The position numbers and the translations under genes were made by a program. From contig CALHQV010000224.1 of assembly GCA_938038035.1 (NCBI GenBank), positions 1 to 10,509 on the forward strand: a stretch of DNA of 10,509 nucleotides. The letters run 5' to 3'. Shown here one piece after another: positions 1 through 6,618 of the stretch. Each line of letters starts with the position of its first letter. Position 1 is the first letter of the stretch. This stretch comes from an uncultured Gemella sp. (lineage in GTDB: Bacteria; Bacillota; Bacilli; Staphylococcales; Gemellaceae). The notes under the pieces are model-generated. The model was not told the origin of the DNA. It saw only the letters and a program-made list of their open reading frames with translations, and did not search any database.

Positions 1-278
1 CTAAATTAAGAGGAATTATAACCTTCCCTGATTTTGATGGTGAAAAAGATTGGTATACATACGTATATACCGCAACAGACTACAAAGGCACTTTAACTGA
101 AGATTGTAATGAGGGCGATTTAATATGGGTGAAAAAATCAGAGATACAAAATATTAAAACTTGGGAAGGAGATTACATTTTTCTCGATTGGCTTGTCAAA
201 GATAAACCTTTCTTCTCAGCTAAATTCAACTATAAAAACAACGAATTTGTAGACTACGAAGTAACATTTTATGAATAA
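1..278 (+). CDS. Nudix hydrolase, MutT/MutX-like (8-oxo-dGTP diphosphatase type), C-terminal part
   Basis: An open frame enters at the left edge (first whole codon at base 3) and ends with TAA at 276-278, giving about 91 residues. The start KLRGIITFPDF, the core DWYTYVYTATDYKG, the segment CNEGDLIWV and the tail WEGDYIFLDWLVKDKPFFSAKF match what I know of streptococcal MutX-type Nudix proteins of about 155 residues. These enzymes hydrolyse 8-oxo-dGTP to the monophosphate and so clear oxidised nucleotides from the pool. The Nudix box itself would lie just before the window, so catalytic residues cannot be checked. The stop is 15 bases before the next start on the same strand, so the two genes are probably co-transcribed. 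Family assignment is fairly secure; the exact substrate is inferred. Confidence 0.8.
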   Translation, partial: KLRGIITFPDFDGEKDWYTYVYTATDYKGTLTEDCNEGDLIWVKKSEIQNIKTWEGDYIFLDWLVKDKPFFSAKFNYKNNEFVDYEVTFYE

Positions 279-293
279 CAGAGGGACAATATT

Positions 294-674
294 ATGAATA
301 TAGAAATTAATAAAGAATTCAAACAAAATTATTTAGTACAAAACAACAACACAGCTAAATATATGGGAAGTGGTGACTTAGAGGTTCTTGCAACACCTAG
401 TCTTGTTGCTTTCATGGAGAATTCAGCAAAAAATTACTTAAATACATTTTTATCAGATGAGTTAGGTAGTGTTGGTAGCAACATCAATATTAATCATCTA
501 GCTCCTACTCTAGTCGGTAAAGAAATTACAGTCCAAGGTAAGATAACAGAAATTATCAAAGATAAAATTATTATTTTTTCTTTAGAAGCTTTCGAGGCAG
601 ATAAGAAAATCGGAGACGCAACACATACAAGAGTTATCATTAACAACGAAAAATTCTTAAGAAAACTTTCATAA
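294..674 (+). CDS. Hotdog-fold thioesterase, FlK (fluoroacetyl-CoA thioesterase)-like
   Basis: This 126-residue protein has the length and layout of a single hotdog domain. An N-terminal strand is followed by the helix segment ATPSLVAFMENSAK (33-46), then GSVGSNININHLAPTLVG (58-75), then three strands ending in THTRVIINNEKF. Thr34, Glu42, Gly61 and His68 match in order and spacing the Thr42, Glu50, Gly69 and His76 set of Streptomyces FlK, so the acyl-CoA hydrolysis site appears intact. In bacteria outside fluoroacetate producers the substrate is normally unknown; a general short acyl-CoA thioesterase is the safe call. The ATG is preceded by GAGGG at suitable distance and lies 15 bases after the Nudix gene, which suggests one transcript. 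Transcription ends at the hairpin just downstream. No signal peptide or membrane segment is seen, so it should be cytosolic. Confidence 0.82.
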   Translation: MNIEINKEFKQNYLVQNNNTAKYMGSGDLEVLATPSLVAFMENSAKNYLNTFLSDELGSVGSNININHLAPTLVGKEITVQGKITEIIKDKIIIFSLEAFEADKKIGDATHTRVIINNEKFLRKLS

Positions 675-700
675 GAAATATAAAAACTATCATAATTAGC

Positions 701-739
701 AAAAAAGAAAGACCGTAAACAAACGATCTTTCTTTTTTT
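701..739. terminator. Bidirectional intrinsic terminator between convergent genes
   Basis: The arms at 701-716 and 723-738 form a 16-base inverted repeat with a 6-base loop. The left arm is rich in A and the right arm ends in a T run, so each strand offers a stem followed by a U tract. The one imperfect position (713 against 726) is a C-A mismatch in the top-strand RNA but a G-U wobble in the bottom-strand RNA, so the stem is slightly better for the gene on the - strand. It sits between the stop of the thioesterase on the + strand and the stop of codY on the - strand and can serve both. Confidence 0.85.
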
Positions 740-752
740 ACAATTTTACTTT

Positions 753-1535
753 TTAAAATTCATTAGAAAACATTAATTCTAAGAAATACTCTTTTAGAAC
801 TTTAATATAAGTTCCCTTCATACCTAGTGACTTAGATTCAATAATTCCAGCACTTTCTAGTTTTCTTAATGCATTAACAATTACAGATCTAGTAATCCCT
901 ACTCTATCTGCAATTTTACTAGCGATAAGTAACCCTTCAGTACCGTCTAATTCTCTAAAGATATGTTCTATAGCTTCTTTTTCAGAGAATGATAATGAAT
1001 TCAGAGCCATATTGACCATATCTTTGTCACGAGCTAAGTTTTTCTCTTTATCTTGTTTTTCATGTAAAATTTCTATTCCTACTACAGTAGACGCATATTC
1101 AGCCAGTACTAAATCATCATCTTTAAAGTCACTGTCCATTCTACCGATAACCAATGTTCCTAGACGATCTCCTCCACCTCTGATTGGTAAGATTACAGTA
1201 TAGCTATTAGTCTCAAAGCGCTCCTGTTCTTCTTCTGGGAAAATTGATAATGGATCCTGGAATGGAATATTAACTTTTGTCGCATAAACTTTCAATGTTG
1301 CATCTAAATATGCTTTTGGTACTTTTCTATCTTGAATAATTTTCTCCATACGTTCATTAGAATAATCAACGATAGAATCATATCCAAGTATATTACCTTC
1401 AGTATCAAGAATATATACGACAGAATCTAGAATTGGGCTTAGGCGCATTGCCATAGCTTCAAAGTCTACATTATCATGGCGTCCTTCTTGTAAAATTGTA
1501 CTAATTTTTCTTGTTTTTTGTAATAAACTTGCCAT
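753..1535 (-). CDS. codY: GTP-sensing transcriptional pleiotropic regulator CodY
   Basis: The 260-residue product matches the usual CodY length of about 259-260. The N-terminal GAF domain (about 1-155) begins with the typical MASLLQKTRKISTILQ and binds branched-chain amino acids in Bacilli. A linker helix leads to a C-terminal winged helix-turn-helix (about 200-245) with ASKIADRVGITRSVIVNAL as recognition region, followed by ESKSLGMKGTYIKVL. With isoleucine/valine and often GTP bound, CodY represses amino-acid, peptide and carbon-overflow genes in rich conditions. The start ATG has AAGGAG seven bases upstream. It follows trmFO by 79 bases but has its own strong promoter in that gap. In many Bacilli codY follows xerC-hslVU; those genes are missing here. 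It ends 14 bases from the bidirectional terminator. Confidence 0.97.
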   Translation of the reverse strand: MASLLQKTRKISTILQEGRHDNVDFEAMAMRLSPILDSVVYILDTEGNILGYDSIVDYSNERMEKIIQDRKVPKAYLDATLKVYATKVNIPFQDPLSIFPEEEQERFETNSYTVILPIRGGGDRLGTLVIGRMDSDFKDDDLVLAEYASTVVGIEILHEKQDKEKNLARDKDMVNMALNSLSFSEKEAIEHIFRELDGTEGLLIASKIADRVGITRSVIVNALRKLESAGIIESKSLGMKGTYIKVLKEYFLELMFSNEF

Positions 1536-1567
1536 TAATTTTCTCCTTACAAAATACTTCCTTGCTT

Positions 1568-1596
1568 ATTATACCATTAATTTTAATAAATTGTAA
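1568..1596 (-). promoter_or_regulatory. Sigma-A promoter of codY with extended -10
   Basis: Read on the - strand, TTACAA (1591-1596) and TATAAT (1568-1573) are separated by exactly 17 bases, and TG one base before the -10 hexamer makes it an extended -10. The start of transcription should be near 1560, leaving a leader of about 25 bases that holds the AAGGAG site at about 1543-1548. This predicts that codY is made at a high level independently of the upstream nifZ-thiI-trmFO transcript. Confidence 0.8.
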
Positions 1597-1614
1597 GACT
1601 TTTTAAAAATTAAT

Positions 1615-2919
1615 TTAATCAATTTTGAAATTTTCTAACATTTCTAATGATCTTTTAGCATATCTTTCATATTTTTCCTTTTTATCTTTAATTCTTTCTG
1701 GAAGTGGTTTAATAATTCCAAAATTTGCATTCATAGGTTGGAAATTTTTACTTGTATTATCTACAATATAATTTGCCATAGCACCGATCATAGTTTCTGT
1801 TGGGAATATAACTTCCTTATCTTCTGTATTATATAAAGCGTTTAATGCTGCCACAATTCCAGAAGCTGCACTTTCAACATATCCTTCTACCCCTGTCATT
1901 TGACCAGCAAAATAGATGTTTTTCTCTTCTTTTAGTCTATAAGTTTTTTCTAATAATTGAGGAGAATTTAAGTATGTATTTCTATGCATAACTCCATAAC
2001 GTACTATATTAGCATTTTCTAATCCTGGAATCATGTTAATAATTCTCTTTTGTTCCCCCCATTTAAGGTGTGTTTGGAACCCTACGATATTATATAAAGT
2101 ACCTTCGCTATTATCTTGACGTAATTGTACAACAGCATATGGACGTTTATCAGTTTTTGGATCTTCTAAACCTACTGGTTTCATAGGTCCAAATAATAAT
2201 GTTTTTTCTCCACGTTTCGCCATCTCTTCAAAAGGCATACATCCTTCAAAATAAATTTCTTTTTCAAATTCTTTTAATGGTGCTGCTTCGGCATTTATTA
2301 ATTCATTATAAAAATTAAAGAATTCTTCTTTTGTCATCGGACAATTTAAGTACGCAGCTTCACCTTTATCATATCTTGATTTAAGGTAAACCTTATCCAT
2401 ATCGATTGAATCTTTCTCGATAATAGGAGCCGCAGCATCATAGAAGTATAATCCATCTTGCTTCGTATATTTTCTGATATCTTGGCTTAATGCATCTGAT
2501 GTAAGTGGACCTGTTGCAACAATTACAGGAATATCACCTTTAGGTATTGTTGGTAGTTCCTCGCCGATTACATTAATATTTGGATGGTTCTTGATAGTCT
2601 CAGTAATCATCTCTGAGAATTTATCTCTATCTACAGCTAATGCTCCTCCAGCTGGTACTTGAGTTGCATCTGCACATTTAATAATAATCGAATCTAACAT
2701 TCTCATCTCTTCTTTTAGAAGACCAACTGCATTAGTTATATTGTTCGCTCTTAGTGAGTTAGAACATACTAGTTCTCCAAAATTTTCTGTTTTGTGAGCT
2801 GGTGTCATTTTTTTAGGTCTCATTTCGTAAAGATCTACTTTAACTCCACGTTTTGCTAGTTGCCAAGCTGCTTCACTTCCTGCTAAACCTGCACCTATTA
2901 CTATTACTTTTTTTTCCAT
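1615..2919 (-). CDS. trmFO: TrmFO, folate- and FAD-dependent tRNA (uracil-54-C5)-methyltransferase
   Basis: This 434-residue flavoprotein (formerly Gid) makes 5-methyluridine (T54) in the tRNA T-loop, using methylenetetrahydrofolate as methyl donor and reduced FAD/NAD(P)H, unlike the SAM-dependent TrmA. The N-terminal dinucleotide-binding motif GAGLAG (9-14) is followed by an acidic residue in LYEMRP (30-35). The family signature GELVCSNSLR has Cys52, and EGCMPFEE has Cys227; these correspond to the two cysteines used in catalysis in the Bacillus enzyme. The C-terminal motif FAGQMTGVEGYVESAASG is the second FAD-contacting segment. It is full length. The start ATG follows a purine-rich but weak site (AAAGAGAGA) 21 bases after the thiI stop, which suggests it is read from the nifZ-thiI transcript. 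Confidence 0.97.
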   Translation of the reverse strand: MEKKVIVIGAGLAGSEAAWQLAKRGVKVDLYEMRPKKMTPAHKTENFGELVCSNSLRANNITNAVGLLKEEMRMLDSIIIKCADATQVPAGGALAVDRDKFSEMITETIKNHPNINVIGEELPTIPKGDIPVIVATGPLTSDALSQDIRKYTKQDGLYFYDAAAPIIEKDSIDMDKVYLKSRYDKGEAAYLNCPMTKEEFFNFYNELINAEAAPLKEFEKEIYFEGCMPFEEMAKRGEKTLLFGPMKPVGLEDPKTDKRPYAVVQLRQDNSEGTLYNIVGFQTHLKWGEQKRIINMIPGLENANIVRYGVMHRNTYLNSPQLLEKTYRLKEEKNIYFAGQMTGVEGYVESAASGIVAALNALYNTEDKEVIFPTETMIGAMANYIVDNTSKNFQPMNANFGIIKPLPERIKDKKEKYERYAKRSLEMLENFKID

Positions 2920-2940
2920 TAATTGTCTCTCTTTCTATTT

Positions 2941-4191
2941 TTATAGTAATCCAGAAAAATCATCTTTTTCTTCTTTTTTAACTTCTTGTTCTCTCATGTC
3001 TTGAGTAACTACTCTACCATTCTTATCAAATAAATAAGTTTCCACACTATCCAGTGTTTCAGCGATAAGATCTGAGTAATCATCACGTGCTTCATAAGCT
3101 TTAATTTTCTCTAATCTAGGCTTAGTTTTCGGAGCTTTAGGCGTGAAGATAGTACAGCAATCTTCAAATGGTAAATTAGAAATCTCTAAAGTATCAATTT
3201 CTTGCGCAATTTTGATTATATCAACTTTATCCATAGTTAATAATGGACGTAAAACTGGTAAATTAGTTACCTCATTAATACAATTCATTGACTCTAAAGT
3301 TTGTGATGCTACTTGACCAAGAGATTCTCCTGTAGCAATAGCTAAACACCCTTCTTTTTTCGCTACTTCCTCAGCTATACGTAACATAAATCTTCTAGTT
3401 GAAGTCATTGTGTAGTTTGAAGGTACACGTTTTACAATTTCTGTTTGTAGCTTTGTAAAGTTAACAACATGTAGTTTAATCTTACCGACAACTTGACTTA
3501 ATTTGATTGTTAAGTCAAAAATCTTTTGTAAAGCTTCAGCTGAAGTAAATGGTGGTGATTGGAAGTGAATCATTTCAACTTCAACACCTTTTACTTGTAG
3601 TGTATGAGCAGCAACAGGAGAATCAATACCTCCTGATAATAATAACAATGCTTTAGAAGAAGTATTTACTGGGAATCCCCCTACACCTTTAATAAAGTCA
3701 GTAAAGATAAAAATTCCTTCACTTCGGACCTCAACATTAATTATAAAATCTGGTTGTTTAACATTTACTTTTAAATTCTTATAATTAATTAAAACATGAC
3801 TTCCAAATACATTATTTAATTCATTTGTATTATGTGGGAAGTTTTTGTTAGGTCGTTTAGTTTGAATTTTAAATTTATATTCTTTATCTAATTTAGTTTC
3901 TAAAAGTCTATCAATAACTTTTTTAGCTTCTTCAACATCTAATCCAGCTCTTAATACTGGAGAAAAATTATGAATACCAGGAACTTTCTTTAATCTCTCC
4001 ATGATTTCTTGAACATCTTCATTATGATCTAGATGAATATACATTCTATCTCTTTTTGTTTGGACATGGAAACCTGTTAACCCTTGAAGGTTGTAACGAA
4101 TATTTTTTGTTAATTTTTTTAAGAACTCATTTCTGTTACCAGATTTCAATGTAAGTTCTCCATATCTTACTATAATATGACTAAATTCCAC
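2941..4191 (-). CDS. thiI: tRNA 4-thiouridine synthase / thiamine sulfur-transfer protein ThiI
   Basis: ThiI adenylates uridine 8 of tRNA and inserts sulfur to give 4-thiouridine; it also supplies sulfur to ThiS for the thiazole of thiamine. The protein has an N-terminal ferredoxin-like domain and THUMP domain (about 1-165) and a PP-loop ATP pyrophosphatase domain with SGGIDSP at about 186-192. The cysteine pair in FEDCCTIF (about 345-346) holds the equivalent of E. coli Cys344. There is no C-terminal rhodanese domain, as usual in Firmicutes, so sulfur must come from a partner desulfurase, here the preceding nifZ. I chose GTG at 4189-4191 (416 residues) because AGAGG lies nine bases upstream. 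The TTG at 4195-4197, which would give 418 residues, is only three bases from that site. The start overlaps the end of nifZ by 11 bases, implying translational coupling. Confidence 0.95.
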   Translation of the reverse strand: MEFSHIIVRYGELTLKSGNRNEFLKKLTKNIRYNLQGLTGFHVQTKRDRMYIHLDHNEDVQEIMERLKKVPGIHNFSPVLRAGLDVEEAKKVIDRLLETKLDKEYKFKIQTKRPNKNFPHNTNELNNVFGSHVLINYKNLKVNVKQPDFIINVEVRSEGIFIFTDFIKGVGGFPVNTSSKALLLLSGGIDSPVAAHTLQVKGVEVEMIHFQSPPFTSAEALQKIFDLTIKLSQVVGKIKLHVVNFTKLQTEIVKRVPSNYTMTSTRRFMLRIAEEVAKKEGCLAIATGESLGQVASQTLESMNCINEVTNLPVLRPLLTMDKVDIIKIAQEIDTLEISNLPFEDCCTIFTPKAPKTKPRLEKIKAYEARDDYSDLIAETLDSVETYLFDKNGRVVTQDMREQEVKKEEKDDFSGLL

Positions 4192-5332
4192 TTTCAATTA
4201 CCTCTTTAAATTTCTTATTATATTCATCGATGAATACTTCAATAAATGTTTCAACTTCTTGTTTAGTAGTCTCATTAGAAAAGCTTACGCGAATACTCCC
4301 CTCTATATTCTCTCTTGACAATCCTCTTGCAAAAAGAGCCTCATTTAGATGGAAAGTTTTTGATGAACAAGCACTCGTTGTTGAAACCATAATTCCCCTT
4401 TCATTAAGGGCATTAACTATCGCTTCTCCTTTAATTTTAGGTAAACTAATATTTATTATTGAATCAATATACTTTTCACTTAACGGAGAGTTGATCACTA
4501 TATGATTATATTTTGAAAATCCTTCAATAATCATAGTCTTAAATTCTTTATGTTTTGCTTTTACAGTTTCTACTTTTTCCTGTGATAATCTCAAAGCTTT
4601 CGCAAGAGATGCCGCAGCAGCAACATTTACCGTTCCACTACGTAAACCATCTTCTTGACCTCCACCAAAAGTAATATTGTGAACTGTTCTTCTAGATTTT
4701 AAATACAGTACACCAACACCTTTTATACCATGAAATTTATGGGCTGAAATAGCATAACTATCAACTTTTGATAAATCAAGTTTATCTTTTAATAACCCTT
4801 GTACACCATCAACATGGAAGTGAACCTTAGGATAATCTTTTAAAATCTCTGAAATCTCTTCTATTGGTTGAATCGTCCCAAAAACATTATTAACCTGCAT
4901 TACACTTAGTAAAATAGTCTCTTTCGTCAGTAAAGTTTTTAGATGGTTTAAATCGACTACTCCATCTTCATCAACATTTAAATAATCTAATATAAACCCT
5001 CTTCTCTCTAATTCTCTAAAAGATTCTAAGACTGAAGGGTGTTCAATTTTCGAAACAATAATTCTATTACCAAAATCTTTTTTGTGTTCTACACTTCCAA
5101 GTAAAGCAATATTATTACTTTCAGTAGCACAAGATGTGAAAAATATACTATCTTCAGCCACTTGTAAGATAGATGCTACTTGTCCTCTGGCAGCTGAAAG
5201 AAGTTTATTAGTTGTTTTCCCAAATTTATTGATACTAGCAGCGTTACCAAAATAAGAATTGTTAACTTCAACAAATGTATCAAGTACTTCTTTATACGGT
5301 TTGGTTGTAGCACAATTATCTAAATATATCAT
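4181..5332 (-). CDS. nifZ: NifZ-type cysteine desulfurase, sulfur donor for ThiI
   Basis: This is a 383-residue PLP-dependent class V aminotransferase-fold enzyme that converts cysteine to alanine and carries the sulfur as a persulfide. Visible features are the N-terminal YLDNCATTKPY, EHPS with His98, HVDGVQ (Asp175, Gln178) for PLP binding, SAHKFHG with Schiff-base Lys199, and the mobile loop TTSACSS with catalytic Cys322. The loop has the shape of the NifS/IscS group rather than the SufS group. Direct coupling to thiI matches the Bacillus subtilis nifZ-thiI pair, where NifZ is dedicated to ThiI, so I infer the same role rather than general Fe-S assembly. The ATG is preceded by AAAGG eight bases upstream and by a leader of about 60 bases. 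It is the first gene of its transcript. Confidence 0.93.
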   Translation of the reverse strand: MIYLDNCATTKPYKEVLDTFVEVNNSYFGNAASINKFGKTTNKLLSAARGQVASILQVAEDSIFFTSCATESNNIALLGSVEHKKDFGNRIIVSKIEHPSVLESFRELERRGFILDYLNVDEDGVVDLNHLKTLLTKETILLSVMQVNNVFGTIQPIEEISEILKDYPKVHFHVDGVQGLLKDKLDLSKVDSYAISAHKFHGIKGVGVLYLKSRRTVHNITFGGGQEDGLRSGTVNVAAAASLAKALRLSQEKVETVKAKHKEFKTMIIEGFSKYNHIVINSPLSEKYIDSIINISLPKIKGEAIVNALNERGIMVSTTSACSSKTFHLNEALFARGLSRENIEGSIRVSFSNETTKQEVETFIEVFIDEYNKKFKEVIESGI

Positions 5333-5399
5333 ACTATCTACCTTTCTTCTTTTTTCGATATTTCTAATTTTAAAATAAATACATTTTAAACCACCTTAA

Positions 5400-5428
5400 A
5401 GTATATAACAAAATAGATATTTTATCAA
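5400..5428 (-). promoter_or_regulatory. Sigma-A promoter of nifZ-thiI-trmFO
   Basis: On the - strand TTGATA (5423-5428) and TATACT (5400-5405) are spaced by exactly 17 bases, a close match to the consensus. Transcription should begin near 5393, giving a leader of about 60 bases before the nifZ ATG. That leader carries an AT-only inverted repeat (5369-5376 with 5383-5390) right after the expected start. I see no T-box, thiamine (THI-box) or other known riboswitch pattern in it. Confidence 0.72.
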
Positions 5429-5515
5429 TTAAAGTGGCTATTGTAAATAAAACTTGTTATATCATTGATATTTAAAATAATTAATTTTTTTACAGTAATA
5501 ATTTAGACGCTAATC

Positions 5516-5568
5516 AAAAATAAACAACTAATAACCATAAATTATATAGTTACTAGCTGCTCATTTTT
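5516..5568 (-). terminator. Intrinsic terminator of the cmk-plsC-hotdog unit, G-U-rich stem
   Basis: In the - strand RNA the arms at 5547-5563 and 5521-5537 pair over 17 positions without mismatch, five of them G-U or U-G wobbles, around a 9-base loop. The stem is flanked by an A run (5564-5568) and a U run (5516-5520) in the RNA. In the + strand RNA the same five positions become A-C mismatches, so the signal works essentially in one direction. It starts 11 bases after the stop of the hotdog gene and ends transcription before the nifZ promoter. Confidence 0.8.
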
Positions 5569-5578
5569 ATTAAAAAAC

Positions 5579-6010
5579 TTACTCTGTATATTCATTACCT
5601 ACTACATCTTTAAGGATTTGATCCCATTTTGGTAAGTTACGGTCAATTCTAATAGCTCTATCACTGTCAGTACCAAGAATATTGTGAGAACTTGAAGCAA
5701 GAATCACAACCTCCCCATCCACATAGAATTCATATGAAAATATAGTTTTAATACCACTATGTTTCTCAATCCATGTTTTAATAAAGATATCTTGGCTGTT
5801 GTATCTGATATTTGATCTAATTGAATACTTGACATCAATATCAGCATAATATAAATCATAGTTTATTAACGAATCAATATCAATTCCTAGACCATTTAAA
5901 TAATATTTTTTAGCTAAATTCATCCAATCATAAACATATTTATTATCTAGAAATCCTGATTGATTGAAGAATTTTTTTTCTAATTTGAATTTTATAGTTT
6001 TTTCGTACAC
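5579..6010 (-). CDS. Hotdog-fold thioesterase-like protein with atypical active site
   Basis: The 143-residue protein fits the 4HBT-like acyl-CoA/acyl-ACP thioesterase shape. An N-terminal strand is followed by the loop and long helix starting FFNQSGFLDNKYVYDWMNLAK (14-34). Then come DIDVKYSIRSNIRYNSQDIFIKTWI, FSYEFYVDGEVVILASSSHNILG and a tail RAIRIDRNLPKW like that of acyl-ACP thioesterase relatives. In this family the loop normally reads DxxGHxNN with a catalytic Asp; here the aligned position is Asn16 and the His is Phe20, so activity is uncertain. The start is GTG at 6008-6010 with AAGGAG seven bases upstream. It begins one base after the plsC stop, so it is almost certainly translated with plsC. 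I infer a link to lipid or acyl-chain metabolism from the neighbour; the substrate is unknown. Confidence 0.75.
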   Translation of the reverse strand: MYEKTIKFKLEKKFFNQSGFLDNKYVYDWMNLAKKYYLNGLGIDIDSLINYDLYYADIDVKYSIRSNIRYNSQDIFIKTWIEKHSGIKTIFSYEFYVDGEVVILASSSHNILGTDSDRAIRIDRNLPKWDQILKDVVGNEYTE

Positions 6011-6011
6011 T

Positions 6012-6599
6012 TTACTTCTCCTTTGAAATCAATTCAGAAATACTCTCCATTAAAATCGCAGTGATTTCATCATGACTCTTACCTTCTTCTTTTAATGCTG
6101 CTGCATCAATTTCATCACCAACAACAATCTTAATACTAGAAAAAATTCTGAAATTTTTATTAGGTATAATTGCAAATGGGATAATTTTCGTTTTTGCTCT
6201 TGTCGCGATAAATGAAGCTCCGTTATGAGACTCACCTAAATCTAGTTCTTTAGAGTGCGAGCGAGTTCCTTCAGGGAAAATCCCAACGACTTCACCTTCT
6301 CTAAGCAATTTAATACTGTTATTTATCGCAGTTCTATCAAACGTTCCACGTTTAATCGGAATTGCCCCTGTAGCTTCTAAAGCCTGTTTCACAAAAATAA
6401 TTTTAAACAATTCTTCTTTTGCTATGAAGCGAATTTTTTTATCGAAAAATGCAGGGAATAATAAAGGATCGTGATTACTCAAATGATTACCTGATATTAC
6501 AACACCTTTAGCATTCTCAATTTTTTCTTTATTAACAATAGTAACCTTGTAAAAAGTTTTATAATATAGTGCTAATAACTTTCTAATAAAATTATACAT
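6012..6599 (-). CDS. plsC: 1-acyl-sn-glycerol-3-phosphate acyltransferase (PlsC family)
   Basis: PlsC adds the second acyl chain to lysophosphatidic acid, making phosphatidic acid at the inner face of the membrane. The 195-residue protein has the family motifs in order. The catalytic HX4D is in NHLSNHDP (His39, Asp44). GAIPIKRG (78-85) and FPEGTRS (108-114) bind the glycerol phosphate, and a later IIPFAI block completes the set. The N-terminus MYNFIRKLLALYYKTFYKV is basic and hydrophobic and probably helps membrane association; I see no clear full transmembrane helix. The length is normal for Firmicute PlsC. The ATG has TAGGAG six bases upstream and follows cmk by 19 bases, the same cmk-plsC order as in Bacillus subtilis. 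The next gene starts one base after its stop. Confidence 0.93.
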   Translation of the reverse strand: MYNFIRKLLALYYKTFYKVTIVNKEKIENAKGVVISGNHLSNHDPLLFPAFFDKKIRFIAKEELFKIIFVKQALEATGAIPIKRGTFDRTAINNSIKLLREGEVVGIFPEGTRSHSKELDLGESHNGASFIATRAKTKIIPFAIIPNKNFRIFSSIKIVVGDEIDAAALKEEGKSHDEITAILMESISELISKEK

Positions 6600-6618
6600 A
6601 GTACTCTCCTACTAATTT

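Noticed and set aside
1012..1203. Small open frame on the + strand inside codY
   Set aside because: It is antisense to a well-conserved coding region, has no ribosome binding site of note and its product looks like nothing recognisable.
1597..1614. Possible CodY box between trmFO and codY, suggesting autoregulation
   Set aside because: The best alignment to AATTTTCWGAAAATT has about four mismatches of fifteen. In DNA this AT-rich that level of match is expected by chance, so I do not annotate it.
4230..4505. Small open frame on the + strand inside nifZ
   Set aside because: Antisense shadow of the catalytic C-terminal part of nifZ; no independent support.
5333..5578. Riboswitch or T-box in the gap before nifZ
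   Set aside because: I looked for T-box, THI-box and SAM-type conserved cores and found none. The gap is explained by the nifZ promoter and leader plus the upstream terminator.
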